47,813 bases of DNA. Source: an uncultured Lachnospiraceae bacterium (lineage in GTDB: Bacteria > Bacillota > Clostridia > Lachnospirales > Lachnospiraceae). The translations under genes and the position numbers were made by a program. The notes under the pieces are model-generated. The model was not told the DNA's origin and made no database searches. It was given only the letters and a program-made list of their open reading frames with translations. Of this stretch, positions 26,330 to 35,199 are shown in pieces (the stretch's first letter is position 1; each line of letters opens with the position of its first letter). The stretch is from NCBI GenBank assembly GCA_949471785.1, contig CASWRE010000025.1, positions 1 through 47,813 of the forward strand. Reading direction: 5' to 3'.

Positions 26330-26878
26330 TTAATCCTGCATGGAAATCACCCGCCAGTTACGTACCAGATAATCCACCAGAGAGATCACGGTCAGCGCCA
26401 GAGACAGCCAGATCAATACCTGCCCGATCATATCAAAAACACCGCCCAGATCCGCAATCAGCACAATGGTCATCACCATCTGGCATACCGTCTTACATTT
26501 TCCCCAGATACCCGCCGCAATCACGATACCGTTATCCGATGCCACCAGCCGGAAACCGCTGATAATGAACTCCCGGGCGATAATAATCATCACGATCCAG
26601 GTGGGCATGACCTTCATATCCACAAAAGCAATCAACGCGGAACAGACCAGCAGCTTATCTGCCAGGGGGTCCATGAATTTCCCGAAATTTGTTATCAGAT
26701 TATCCCGCCTCGCCAGATAGCCATCCAGCATATCCGTCAGGGAAGCAATCACAAAAATGGCCAGCGCGATCCACTTAGATCCTTCCACGGGAACTCCTCC
26801 CATCAGAAAAACCAGAAAAAACGGAATTAAAATCACTCTGAGCATTGTCAGTTTATTCGGCGTATTCATCTTCATCAT
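26330..26878 (-). CDS. pgsA: CDP-diacylglycerol-glycerol-3-phosphate 3-phosphatidyltransferase
   Basis: PgsA makes phosphatidylglycerol phosphate, the committed step to phosphatidylglycerol and cardiolipin in the membrane. The 182-aa product has the CDP-alcohol phosphotransferase motif DG-x2-AR-x8-G-x3-D-x3-D (DGYLARRDNLITNFGKFMDPLAD) and several hydrophobic helices. I chose the ATG at 26878 because GGAG lies six bases before it; the start lies inside the end of rimO, a 26-base overlap. A TTG one codon earlier is less likely. It continues the yicC operon. Confidence 0.95.
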   Translation of the reverse strand: MMKMNTPNKLTMLRVILIPFFLVFLMGGVPVEGSKWIALAIFVIASLTDMLDGYLARRDNLITNFGKFMDPLADKLLVCSALIAFVDMKVMPTWIVMIIIAREFIISGFRLVASDNGIVIAAGIWGKCKTVCQMVMTIVLIADLGGVFDMIGQVLIWLSLALTVISLVDYLVRNWRVISMQD

Positions 26879-28196
26879 CAATCTCTCCTATTAAATCATA
26901 TTCCAGGGCGCCGGTCACACGGACCCTGACAAAATCACCGGACATCAGGTCGGCAGACGTATGGATAAAAACATAACCGTCCACACCAGGCGTATCCGCG
27001 TAGGTTCGTCCCACATAGGCGTCCTCATCCGCCACCTTGCCCTCGACAACGGCCTCAACAACCCGGCCTATGCGGGCCTGACCCTTGTCCAGAGAAATCT
27101 CCTGCTGTAATTCCATGATCTCAGCCTTCCTGGCTTCCTTCACTTTCTCGTCAATCTGGCCCTCCATCACGGCTGCCGGCGTGCCGTCCTCCCGGGAATA
27201 GGTGAACACACCCAGCCGATCAAACGCCATCCTGTCAACAAAATCGAGGAGTTTGGCATGATCTTCCCGGGTCTCCCCCGGAAATCCGGTAATCAGCGTC
27301 GTGCGCAGCGCGATATCCGGTATGGCCGCCCTGAGCCCGCCAATCAGAGCCTCCAGCTTTTCCCTCGTCGTCCGGCGCCCCATGAGCTTTAAGATCCGAT
27401 CGCTGGCATGCTGAATCGGCAGATCCAGATAATGACAGATCTTTTTCTCCGTTTTTATCGTCTCAATAAGCTCCGGATATATCTCCTCAGGATAACAATA
27501 CAGTACCCGTATCCAGGACAGTTCCGGGATAGCGCACAGCTCTTTCAGCAACCGGTGCAGCGACTTTTCTCCATATAGATCTACACCGTACAAAGTGGTC
27601 TCCTGGGCCACCAGGATTAATTCACGCCCCCCCCCCTCGGCCAGCCTGCGGGCCTGAGCCAGCAATTGCTCCATGGGAACGCTGCGGTAGCTCCCCCGCA
27701 GAGAAGGAATCACGCAGTAGGTACAGTGTTTATCGCATCCTTCAGCAATCTTGAGATATTCGTAATGCCCCCCGGTAGTCACGATCCGCTGAGAACCCGG
27801 ACGGGGCGGCCCTTCCGGCGGAACGACATGTAATACTTTTTCTCCCTCCAGAACCCGGTCCAGCACCTGTCCCAACCGGTCAAAAGCGCCCGTACCGATC
27901 ACTGCGTCAATCTCCGGAATCTCTTCCAGGATATCTCCCTTAAAACGCTGGGCCAGGCAACCGGTTACGATCAATGCCCTGCAATTTCCGTTCGCCCGAT
28001 ACCCGGCCATTTCCAAAAGGACCTGCACGCTCTCCTCCATGGCATCATGGATAAAGCTGCATGTGTTGACTACAATGATATCCGCCGCTTCTTCATCGTC
28101 GGTAATCTGAATCCCCCGCTCTACAAGCAGACCCAGCATTTCCTCCGAATCCACCAGATTCTTATCACAGCCCAGAGAAACAAAAAATACGTTCAT
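26853..28196 (-). CDS. rimO: Ribosomal protein S12 methylthiotransferase RimO
   Basis: RimO is a radical SAM enzyme that methylthiolates Asp88 of ribosomal protein S12. The 447-aa product has the N-terminal UPF0004 cysteines (SLGCDKN, NTCSF, TGCLAQ), the radical SAM CxxxCxxC in GCDKHCTYC, and a C-terminal TRAM domain. It overlaps pgsA and is followed by it. An uncommon feature is a run of ten consecutive G bases on the coding strand (27627-27636) that encodes the Gly-Gly-Gly of EGGGRE; related enzymes keep the ELILVAQ that follows. This run is a slippage-prone site. Confidence 0.96.
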   Translation of the reverse strand: MNVFFVSLGCDKNLVDSEEMLGLLVERGIQITDDEEAADIIVVNTCSFIHDAMEESVQVLLEMAGYRANGNCRALIVTGCLAQRFKGDILEEIPEIDAVIGTGAFDRLGQVLDRVLEGEKVLHVVPPEGPPRPGSQRIVTTGGHYEYLKIAEGCDKHCTYCVIPSLRGSYRSVPMEQLLAQARRLAEGGGRELILVAQETTLYGVDLYGEKSLHRLLKELCAIPELSWIRVLYCYPEEIYPELIETIKTEKKICHYLDLPIQHASDRILKLMGRRTTREKLEALIGGLRAAIPDIALRTTLITGFPGETREDHAKLLDFVDRMAFDRLGVFTYSREDGTPAAVMEGQIDEKVKEARKAEIMELQQEISLDKGQARIGRVVEAVVEGKVADEDAYVGRTYADTPGVDGYVFIHTSADLMSGDFVRVRVTGALEYDLIGEIDDEDEYAE

Positions 28197-28313
28197 CTAT
28201 GTCTCCTCCCGTCCGGCTTTCTCTGCGCCATATGCACAGACAGATACAGAAAATCCTCCGCCGCACAAGATATGCCTTCGAGGGGACTGTCTCTGCATAC
28301 TATGGCATGTAAT

Positions 28314-28359
28314 AAAGGCTGCACAGGGCATAGGGCTATTCCCCCTCTGCGCAGCCTTT
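28314..28359 (-). terminator. Hairpin between rpoZ and rimO
   Basis: AAAGGCTGC pairs with GCAGCCTTT around a long loop that itself can pair GGG/CCC, with a short T run. It may allow partial read-through in the operon rather than full stop. Confidence 0.6.
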
Positions 28360-28372
28360 CACACATTTCCTT

Positions 28373-28771
28373 TTACATTTCTTCTGTATCCGCTTCCGGC
28401 TCCTCAACCGGGAAATCCGATTCTCCCTCGTCTTCCGCCGTCTCCTGCAGCACGAATTCTTCTGTCTCTGCCGACACTTCTGCAGATAGTTCCTGCGTAT
28501 CCCCGGCTATTCCCTCCGTTTCCCCGTCGGCCGTCTCATCTTCAGGGACAATCTTTACTTTTCCCGTATAGAGCTCCTCTACGGCCACGGACAGAGGTTT
28601 CCTGCCGCTTACGTATTTATTCAGCATGGTCTCCTCACCGCTGATCAGCTGGCGCGCCCTCTTGCTGGTGGCCAGCACAATGGAATAACGGCTGTTTACC
28701 AGGGGCTCTTCGTCCAGCTCCGTATCACTGTTTACTACCTGCATCAATTCTGAATAAGATGGATGGATCAT
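28373..28771 (-). CDS. rpoZ: DNA-directed RNA polymerase omega subunit with acidic tail
   Basis: The first about 75 residues are a normal omega: MIHPSYSELMQVVNSDTELD at the start and SRYSIVLATSKRARQLISGEE, which contains the conserved omega helix. It then continues with about 57 residues that are strongly Glu/Asp-rich. Omega of most Firmicutes is about 70 residues, so this tail is a lineage extension. I set the start at the ATG at 28771 because AGGAG lies seven bases before it, while an ATG two codons earlier is too close to it. It is in the yicC operon between gmk and rimO. Confidence 0.92.
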   Translation of the reverse strand: MIHPSYSELMQVVNSDTELDEEPLVNSRYSIVLATSKRARQLISGEETMLNKYVSGRKPLSVAVEELYTGKVKIVPEDETADGETEGIAGDTQELSAEVSAETEEFVLQETAEDEGESDFPVEEPEADTEEM

Positions 28772-28816
28772 AATCATTCTCCTTTACATAGCTTTTTGCG
28801 TTCCCGAATCACACTC

Positions 28817-29437
28817 TTATGTTCTCAGTTCTTTTTGAATCCTTGCCACAAATTCTTCGTTTGCGCTCATTCGCGCATGGGCATTTGCGATAATGTCGTG
28901 AAGCTTTTTCGTACTCTCCTGCAAATCGTCGTTAATCAGCAGGTAATCATACTTGTTCATCAGTTCCGCTTCTTCTCCGGCCCGTTTCAGACGGCCCGCA
29001 ATCACCTCCGCGCTCTCCGTCCTGCGTTCCTCCAGACGCCTCCTCAGCTCCGCAGCGCTCGGCGGCGTTACAAATACGGTGATCGCGTCGGGATACTGCC
29101 GTTTGACGATCATGGCCCCCTGCACTTCGATTTCCAGGATCACGTCCCTGCCGGACGCCAGTTGATCCTCCACATATTTCCGGGGGGTCCCGTAATAATT
29201 CTCCACATACCGGGCGTACTCAATAAAGGCATGCTCACTGATCATATGTTCAAATTCTTCCCTGTCAAGGAAAAAATAATCACGACCGTCCACTTCTCCC
29301 TCTCTGGGCCTTCTCGTCGTCGCAGAAACCGAGAGCGCATAGCCCTCATAACGGCTCAGTAATTCATGCATCAGCGTACCTTTTCCGGCGCCGGAAAAAC
29401 CCGATACAATGACCAATATACCCGTCGCGTCATTCAT
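28817..29437 (-). CDS. gmk: Guanylate kinase
   Basis: Gmk phosphorylates GMP to GDP. The 206-aa product has the P-loop GFSGAGKGTL, the GMP-binding residues in STTRRPREGEVDGRDY, and the lid residues following. The start was set at the ATG at 29437, in MNDATGILVIVSG; it overlaps the remA stop by eight bases, and GGGGAG precedes it. The remA-gmk-rpoZ order is a well-known Firmicute arrangement. Confidence 0.97.
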   Translation of the reverse strand: MNDATGILVIVSGFSGAGKGTLMHELLSRYEGYALSVSATTRRPREGEVDGRDYFFLDREEFEHMISEHAFIEYARYVENYYGTPRKYVEDQLASGRDVILEIEVQGAMIVKRQYPDAITVFVTPPSAAELRRRLEERRTESAEVIAGRLKRAGEEAELMNKYDYLLINDDLQESTKKLHDIIANAHARMSANEEFVARIQKELRT

Positions 29438-29693
29438 CTTTCTCCCCCACATCCTCTCTGGTGTTGAACCTTTTCATGATTGTATCCGGCTGCAGAGCGG
29501 AAAGAATCAGATAATCCGTCTCGCTGAAAATCACGGATTTAGTCTTACGCCCCTGGGTGGCGTCAATAATCCGGTTCTCCTCCCTTGCCCGCTGTACCAT
29601 GCGCTTCACTGGAGCGGCGTCCGGACTCACCGCCGCCAGAACCATATCCGAATTCACCACATTGCCAAATCCAATCGGTATCAGTCTTGCCAA
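29430..29693 (-). CDS. remA: Extracellular matrix regulator RemA family (DUF370)
   Basis: RemA is a DNA-binding activator of biofilm genes in Bacillus subtilis, and its homologues occur near gmk across Firmicutes. The 87-aa product has the family pattern: IGFGNVVN, VSPDAAPVKRMVQ, IDATQGRKTKSVI and LSALQPDTIMKR. The start is uncertain. I chose TTG at 29693, giving MARLIPIGFGN, with AGGTG six bases before it; GTG at 29702 would add three residues with a poorer ribosome binding site. Whether this one regulates matrix genes here is inference. Confidence 0.9.
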   Translation of the reverse strand: MARLIPIGFGNVVNSDMVLAAVSPDAAPVKRMVQRAREENRIIDATQGRKTKSVIFSETDYLILSALQPDTIMKRFNTREDVGEKDE

Positions 29694-29739
29694 TATTATC
29701 ACCTTTCACAACCGCGTACAGCCTTCACGGCTGCCGCCT

Positions 29740-30618
29740 CTATTCAATATTTTGAATTTGCTCACGTATTTTCTCAATCTCGGTTTTCAAATCGATCCCC
29801 AGATTGGACGTTTCCAGATCATTGGCTTTGGAGAGGATCGTATTTGCCTCCCGATTCATTTCCTGGGCAAGGAAATCCAGCTTGCGGCCGATCCCTGTGC
29901 CCTCTCTCAACGCCTGCTCCATGTGCTTTACATGGCTTCTCAGCCGAACCGTTTCCTCGTCCGTGCAGATTTTATCGGCGTAGAGCACCACCTCTGCGGC
30001 GATGCGCCCCTCCTCTATCTGACTGCCGTCGAGAAGCTCTCTCACCTTCGTCTCCAGGCGGTCCCGATAGGCCGCAAGGATTTCCGGCTCTCTTTCCTTG
30101 ATGCGATCCACCATACCGTCTATACTGTTCAGTTTCTCCTCCAAATCCCGTGAGAGATTTTCTCCTTCTTTCTCCCTGGATTCGGAAAATGCTTTTGCCG
30201 CGGAGCGAAGGGCCGTCTCGATTCCCTCCCAGACAGCCTGCTCGTCAATCTGCTGCTCCTCCAGGGTAAAGACCTCCGGCAGCCCGGCCAGCACAGCCGC
30301 GCTCATATCCGTCGGCAAATGGAACGTCTCCGTCATCTGGCGCATATACTGCAGATATTCCTCTGCCATCTGTTCATTGTATTTCAGCGAGGCCCGGCAC
30401 TGTGTGAAATCCTCACAGCTAATAAATACGTCTACCTTGCCGCGGCTCACATATTCCTTCAATATACTTCTGATAGCCGCCTCATAAAAACTAAATTTTT
30501 TCGACATTCGTATATTAAAATCCAGATAACGATGGTTGACCGCCTTGATTTCCACCGTAATCTTCCTGCTTTCATCCTGGTATTCGGCCCTGCCGTATCC
30601 TGTCATGCTCTTTATCAT
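29740..30618 (-). CDS. YicC/YloC family endoribonuclease
   Basis: The 292-aa protein has the YicC N-terminal motif (MIKSMTGYGRAEYQDE) and the DUF1732 C-terminal region (DFLAQEMNREANTILSKAND). YicC-family proteins are endoribonucleases that help RNA decay. It is the first gene of the yicC-remA-gmk-rpoZ-rimO-pgsA-cinA operon, downstream of a strong promoter. AAGGA precedes the ATG. Confidence 0.95.
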   Translation of the reverse strand: MIKSMTGYGRAEYQDESRKITVEIKAVNHRYLDFNIRMSKKFSFYEAAIRSILKEYVSRGKVDVFISCEDFTQCRASLKYNEQMAEEYLQYMRQMTETFHLPTDMSAAVLAGLPEVFTLEEQQIDEQAVWEGIETALRSAAKAFSESREKEGENLSRDLEEKLNSIDGMVDRIKEREPEILAAYRDRLETKVRELLDGSQIEEGRIAAEVVLYADKICTDEETVRLRSHVKHMEQALREGTGIGRKLDFLAQEMNREANTILSKANDLETSNLGIDLKTEIEKIREQIQNIE

Positions 30619-30672
30619 CGTGAAAGTTTCCTTTATCCATTAATCCATACCGGTTTCCATACACACGAATTC

Positions 30673-30701
30673 ATTATATGTCAATCGTAAACCCTAGTCA
30701 A
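30673..30701 (-). promoter_or_regulatory. Promoter of the yicC operon
   Basis: On the minus strand TTGACT and a perfect TATAAT are separated by 17 bases, 55 bases before the yicC start. Confidence 0.8.
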
Positions 30702-30761
30702 ATCCTTTTTTTCCTGTTACAATGAAAAGACTTATGATGAAACTTCGGGGAGGATATTTCT

Positions 30762-32501
30762 ATGGCATTTGATGGAATTACCGTCGCAAACCTGCGTATC
30801 GAATTGGAAAAGGCCCTGTCCGGCGGCCGGATCAGCAAGATCGCCCAGCCGGAATCAGACGCCCTCATGCTTACTGTAAAAAATCAGAAAACCAACTATC
30901 GGCTCTTTCTCTCCGCCAGCGCCTCGCTGCCCCTTCTGTATCTGACCGAAAAAAACAGGCCCGGCCCCATGCAGGCCCCGAATTTCTGCATGCTGCTGCG
31001 CAAACATATCGGCAGCGGCAGGATTCTCTCCGTCACACAACCCGGCCTGGAGCGTATCCTGTGCTTTTCCATTGAACATCTTGACGAGATGGGCGACCTA
31101 TGCCGTAAAAAACTGATTGTAGAACTGATGGGTAAGCACAGCAATATTATTTTCTGTGATGACGAAGATCACATTCTCGACAGTATCAAACATGTATCGG
31201 CCAATATGAGCTCGGTCCGGGAGGTCTTACCCGGGCGCACATGGTTCATTCCTGATACCCGGAAAAAGGCAGACCCCCTGACCGTGACCCAGAAAGACTT
31301 TGCCGTAAACCTTACCGCGAAGCCTGTACCTCTTGCCAAAGCCCTCTACCAGACCTTCACCGGATTCTCCCCCATACTGGCGGAGGAACTGTGCGAACGG
31401 GCGGGTCTGGACAGCGCCCGGCCCGCGGGCGGCTGCACGGCGGAAGATATGGAAAAGCTCTACATTCAGGCCTCTCTGCTCCTCAATGGCCTGCGGGAAG
31501 GGCATCTCTCCCCCCGCATCATCTATGAAAACCGCATTCCTAAGGATTTTACCTGCTTTCCTTATAGGATTTTCGCCGGAATGGATTACAGAGAGTACCC
31601 TTCCATCTCCGCCGTACTGGAAACTTACTATGCCGAGAAAGAAAAAAGTTCCCGCATCCGCCAGAAATCTTCTGATTTACGCCGCATTGTACAGAGCGCT
31701 CTGGAGCGCAGTCAGCGAAAGCTGATCCTGCAGGAAAAACAGATGCGGGATACAGAGAAAAAAGACAAGTACCGCATTTACGGAGAAATGATCCACACCT
31801 ACGGCTACTCCGTGCCGGAACACGCAAAAAAATTCGAGGCCATCAACTATTATACCAATGATCCTGTTACGGTTCCCCTGAATCCGGAGCTGACTCCCGC
31901 GGAAAACGCCAAAAAATATTTCGACCGTTACAGCAAGCTAAAGCGGACCGCAGAGGCCCTGTCCACCTTACTGGTGGAAACCCGGGAGGAAATCGAACAT
32001 CTGGAATCTATCGCCACCGCCCTGGATATTGCTGTGTCCGAGAGCGATCTGACCCAGATCAAACAGGAGCTGACCGCGTATGGCTATATCAAAAAGCACG
32101 CGGCAAGCACACGCCGGGAACGGGTAACCAGCCGCCCCTTCCACTATATCTCCTCCGACGGCTACCATATGTATGTGGGCAAAAATAATTTCCAAAATGA
32201 CGAGCTGACCTTCAAAGTAGCCACCGGCAACGACTGGTGGTTCCATGCCAAAGGGCAACCCGGTTCCCATGTCATTGTCAAATGCGGCAACGACGAACTG
32301 CCGGACAGAAGTTTTGAGGAAGCCGCGAAGCTGGCCGCCTACTATTCCAAAGGCCGTCAGGCCCCAAAAGTGGAAATCGATTATATCCAGAAAAAACATG
32401 TGAAAAAAACCAACGGGGGAAAGCCGGGATTTGTGATTTACCATACAAATTATTCTATGAGCATTGCGCCGGATATCTCCGGGATCAAGATAGTGGAGTG
32501 A
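30762..32501 (+). CDS. rqcH: Rqc2 homologue RqcH (NFACT family)
   Basis: RqcH binds stalled 50S-peptidyl-tRNA complexes and adds C-terminal alanine tails, marking the chain for decay. The 579-aa protein has the NFACT-N domain (start MAFDGITVANLRIEL), helix-hairpin-helix and coiled-coil segments (about 280-430), and the NFACT-R domain with DWWFHAKGQPGSHVIVK. GGGAGG precedes the ATG at 30762. It was formerly annotated as a fibronectin-binding protein. It is divergent from the yicC operon. Confidence 0.95.
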   Translation: MAFDGITVANLRIELEKALSGGRISKIAQPESDALMLTVKNQKTNYRLFLSASASLPLLYLTEKNRPGPMQAPNFCMLLRKHIGSGRILSVTQPGLERILCFSIEHLDEMGDLCRKKLIVELMGKHSNIIFCDDEDHILDSIKHVSANMSSVREVLPGRTWFIPDTRKKADPLTVTQKDFAVNLTAKPVPLAKALYQTFTGFSPILAEELCERAGLDSARPAGGCTAEDMEKLYIQASLLLNGLREGHLSPRIIYENRIPKDFTCFPYRIFAGMDYREYPSISAVLETYYAEKEKSSRIRQKSSDLRRIVQSALERSQRKLILQEKQMRDTEKKDKYRIYGEMIHTYGYSVPEHAKKFEAINYYTNDPVTVPLNPELTPAENAKKYFDRYSKLKRTAEALSTLLVETREEIEHLESIATALDIAVSESDLTQIKQELTAYGYIKKHAASTRRERVTSRPFHYISSDGYHMYVGKNNFQNDELTFKVATGNDWWFHAKGQPGSHVIVKCGNDELPDRSFEEAAKLAAYYSKGRQAPKVEIDYIQKKHVKKTNGGKPGFVIYHTNYSMSIAPDISGIKIVE

Positions 32502-32607
32502 GGAAAACCACATACGTACAGAGACACAACGGCCCTTCACGGCCGGGCGGATTCCGTAATATAAAAAAAGCATAAAAATAGTGAATTATAGAAAAAAACG
32601 GCTAAAT

Positions 32608-32636
32608 TTGCCATGTGGTTTCGTTATAGTTATAGC
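32608..32636 (+). promoter_or_regulatory. Candidate promoter of the P-type ATPase gene
   Basis: TTGCCA and TATAGC separated by 17 bases, about 100 bases before the start codon. A weak consensus match. Confidence 0.4.
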
Positions 32637-32735
32637 AGGTGACAAAACACTCGGTCCCTTATACCCCTTGCGGGAGGTACCTATACATCCACGAATACAT
32701 ACGACTATACATTCACACAGACGGAGTACATGAGC

Positions 32736-35132
32736 ATGAAAGCAAATCAACGATTTTTTCCCGACACAGAGACTGGACTTACAAAAGAGCAGGTAGAACA
32801 GCGTATTCATGAAGGACTGATCAATACTCCTGTGGAACCGCCCTCAAAGACGGTACCGGATATTATAAAGAGTAACGTATTTACCTATTTTAATCTGGTT
32901 TTTGCAGTGATCGCCGTGCTGCTGATTATCGCGGGCTCTTTCCGCGATCTGACTTTTTTACCCATTGTCATCGCTAACACGGTCATCGGTATTGTTCAGG
33001 AGATCCGATCAAAAAATGTCCTGGATAAGCTGACCGTACTGAACGCGCCCAAATCCCGGGTAATCCGGGACGGCAGTGAAATGGTCATTCCCTCCTCGGA
33101 ACTGGTGCTGGACGATATGGTGATTTTCGCTGCCGGCAATCAGATTCCCGCCGATGCCGAGGTGGTCGATGGACAAATCCAGGTCAATGAATCTCTGATC
33201 ACCGGAGAGGCCGACGAGATCACCAAAGAACCCGGCTCCCCGCTGCTCTCCGGCAGTTTTGTCGTCAGCGGTAAATGTTATGCCCAGTTAGATGAAGTGG
33301 GTGAGGATTCCTATATTTCCCAGCTGACCCTGGAAGCGAAAAAGGGCAAGCCTAAAGAACAAACGGAAATGATCCGTTCCCTGGATAAAATCGTGCTGGT
33401 TGCAGGCATCCTGATCATCCCCATCGGAATCGTTCTGTTTTCCCAGCAGTATTTTCTCTCCGGAGAGACTTTCCGCAGCAGCGTCACCTCCATGGTGGCC
33501 GCCATCATCGGCATGATTCCCGAAGGCCTTTACCTTCTGGCCAGTGTGGCCCTGGTGGTCAGCGTCATGCGCCTGGCCGGCAAAAAGGTACTGGTGCATG
33601 ATATGAAATGTATCGAGATGCTGGCCCGGGTGGACACTCTCTGTGTAGATAAAACCGGAACGATTACAGAAAATGAGATGACTGTGGATGACATTCTTCC
33701 CTTTGACAGCGGGAAAGCCTCGAGACAGGACTGCGAAAAACGCCTGTCCGATTTTGTCTCCAATATGGAAGCCGACAACAGTACCATGAAGACGCTGAAA
33801 AAGTACTTCCGGCCGGAGCGCACTGCCACGGCGGAAGCCGTGACGCCCTTCTCGTCTGCCTATAAGTACAGCAGCGTTTCTTTCGAGGACGGAGCCTATG
33901 TACTTGGCGCGCCGGAATTTGTCCTAGGGGATGATTATGAGGAATACGAGGAACAGGTAGCCGGCTACAGCAGCAAAGGCTACCGCGTACTGATTTTCGG
34001 AGAATACAGTGAAAATCCCCAGGGCCAAGCCCTGACTGGGGACTTTACTCCCTGGTGCCTGCTGCTTCTGTCCAATCAGATCCGCGAGGAGGCGCCGGAG
34101 ACTTTTCGCTATTTTGCGGAACAGGATGTGTGTATTAAGGTCATTTCCGGAGACAATCCCATGACCGTATCCGAGGTAGCTCAGAAGGCAGGTATTGTAA
34201 ACGCAGACAAATATATTGACGCCCGGATGCTGGAAAGCAGTGAGGATATCGCCATGGCCGTCCGGCAATTCACCGTATTCGGCCGGGTGACGCCGGATCA
34301 GAAACGCAAATTCGTCCGCGCCCTGCAGGCGGACGGGCACACTGTAGCCATGACGGGGGACGGTGTAAACGACGTGCTGGCATTAAAAGACGCCGACTGC
34401 AGTATCGCCATGGCCTCCGGCTCCGACGCTGCCGCCCAGGCTTCCGATCTGGTGCTTCTCGATTCCCGGTTTTCCAGTATGCCTTCCGTGGTGGCGGAGG
34501 GACGCCGGGTAGTGAACAACATTACCCGCTCCGCCAGCCTGTTCCTGGTAAAAAATATCTTCTCCCTGCTCCTGGCCATCTTTTCCATGGTTATCGTGCT
34601 GGATTATCCGCTGGAACCTTCCCAGGTATCGCTGATCAGTATGTTCACCATCGGGGTACCCGGATTTTTTCTGGCCATGCAGCCCAACAAAAATCGGATC
34701 GAGGGCCACTTTATATCGAATGTACTGGTATCCGCCCTGCCGGCCGGGCTGACAGACGCCGTAGCGGTAGGCGCCCTTGTGATCTTCGGCAACACCTTCG
34801 GCGTGGACGCTACGGACCTCTCCACCGCGGCAACTCTCCTTCTGGCCATCGTAGGGCTGATGATCCTCTACAGAGTCAGCAAACCACTGAATCTGCTGCG
34901 CGGCGCCGTACTGATCTGCAGCGCGGTAGGTATGCTGTTCTGTATTTTCTTCATCAGCGACCTGTTTGCCATCACCGGCATTTCTCTCCGGTGCGGTATG
35001 CTGCTGGGGGTATTTGCGGTATGCACGGAGCCCATGCTGCGATACAGCAGTATCGTGGTGAAACGGATCAGTATTTTTATAAGAAAGCTGTGGGACGGCG
35101 CGCAATACGTAAAAAGTAAAGAATATAAATAA
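32736..35132 (+). CDS. CtpE-like cation-transporting P-type ATPase
   Basis: The 798-aa membrane ATPase has the phosphorylation motif DKTGT (Asp305), the actuator TGEA motif and the hinge TGDGVND. It lacks N-terminal metal-binding domains. The pattern FTYFNLVFAVIAVLL, IVQEIRSKNVLDKL and AAIIGMIPEGLYLLAS is like the CtpE group, proposed calcium transporters in mycobacteria; the ion here is not shown. The ATG at 32736 has GGAG nine bases before it; an ATG two codons earlier is only three bases from it. A strong terminator follows. Predicted about eight membrane segments. Confidence 0.9.
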   Translation: MKANQRFFPDTETGLTKEQVEQRIHEGLINTPVEPPSKTVPDIIKSNVFTYFNLVFAVIAVLLIIAGSFRDLTFLPIVIANTVIGIVQEIRSKNVLDKLTVLNAPKSRVIRDGSEMVIPSSELVLDDMVIFAAGNQIPADAEVVDGQIQVNESLITGEADEITKEPGSPLLSGSFVVSGKCYAQLDEVGEDSYISQLTLEAKKGKPKEQTEMIRSLDKIVLVAGILIIPIGIVLFSQQYFLSGETFRSSVTSMVAAIIGMIPEGLYLLASVALVVSVMRLAGKKVLVHDMKCIEMLARVDTLCVDKTGTITENEMTVDDILPFDSGKASRQDCEKRLSDFVSNMEADNSTMKTLKKYFRPERTATAEAVTPFSSAYKYSSVSFEDGAYVLGAPEFVLGDDYEEYEEQVAGYSSKGYRVLIFGEYSENPQGQALTGDFTPWCLLLLSNQIREEAPETFRYFAEQDVCIKVISGDNPMTVSEVAQKAGIVNADKYIDARMLESSEDIAMAVRQFTVFGRVTPDQKRKFVRALQADGHTVAMTGDGVNDVLALKDADCSIAMASGSDAAAQASDLVLLDSRFSSMPSVVAEGRRVVNNITRSASLFLVKNIFSLLLAIFSMVIVLDYPLEPSQVSLISMFTIGVPGFFLAMQPNKNRIEGHFISNVLVSALPAGLTDAVAVGALVIFGNTFGVDATDLSTAATLLLAIVGLMILYRVSKPLNLLRGAVLICSAVGMLFCIFFISDLFAITGISLRCGMLLGVFAVCTEPMLRYSSIVVKRISIFIRKLWDGAQYVKSKEYK

Positions 35133-35182
35133 AATAAAGGGCAGCAGCTGTCGAATACATAAACAGCTGCTGCCCTTTATTT
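35132..35182. terminator. Bidirectional terminator
   Basis: Perfect 20-bp arms AAATAAAGGGCAGCAGCTGT and complement around an 11-base loop, with A and T runs at the ends, between the converging P-type ATPase and EF-G-like genes. Confidence 0.92.
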
Positions 35183-35199
35183 TGTCTTTCTATATCCTT

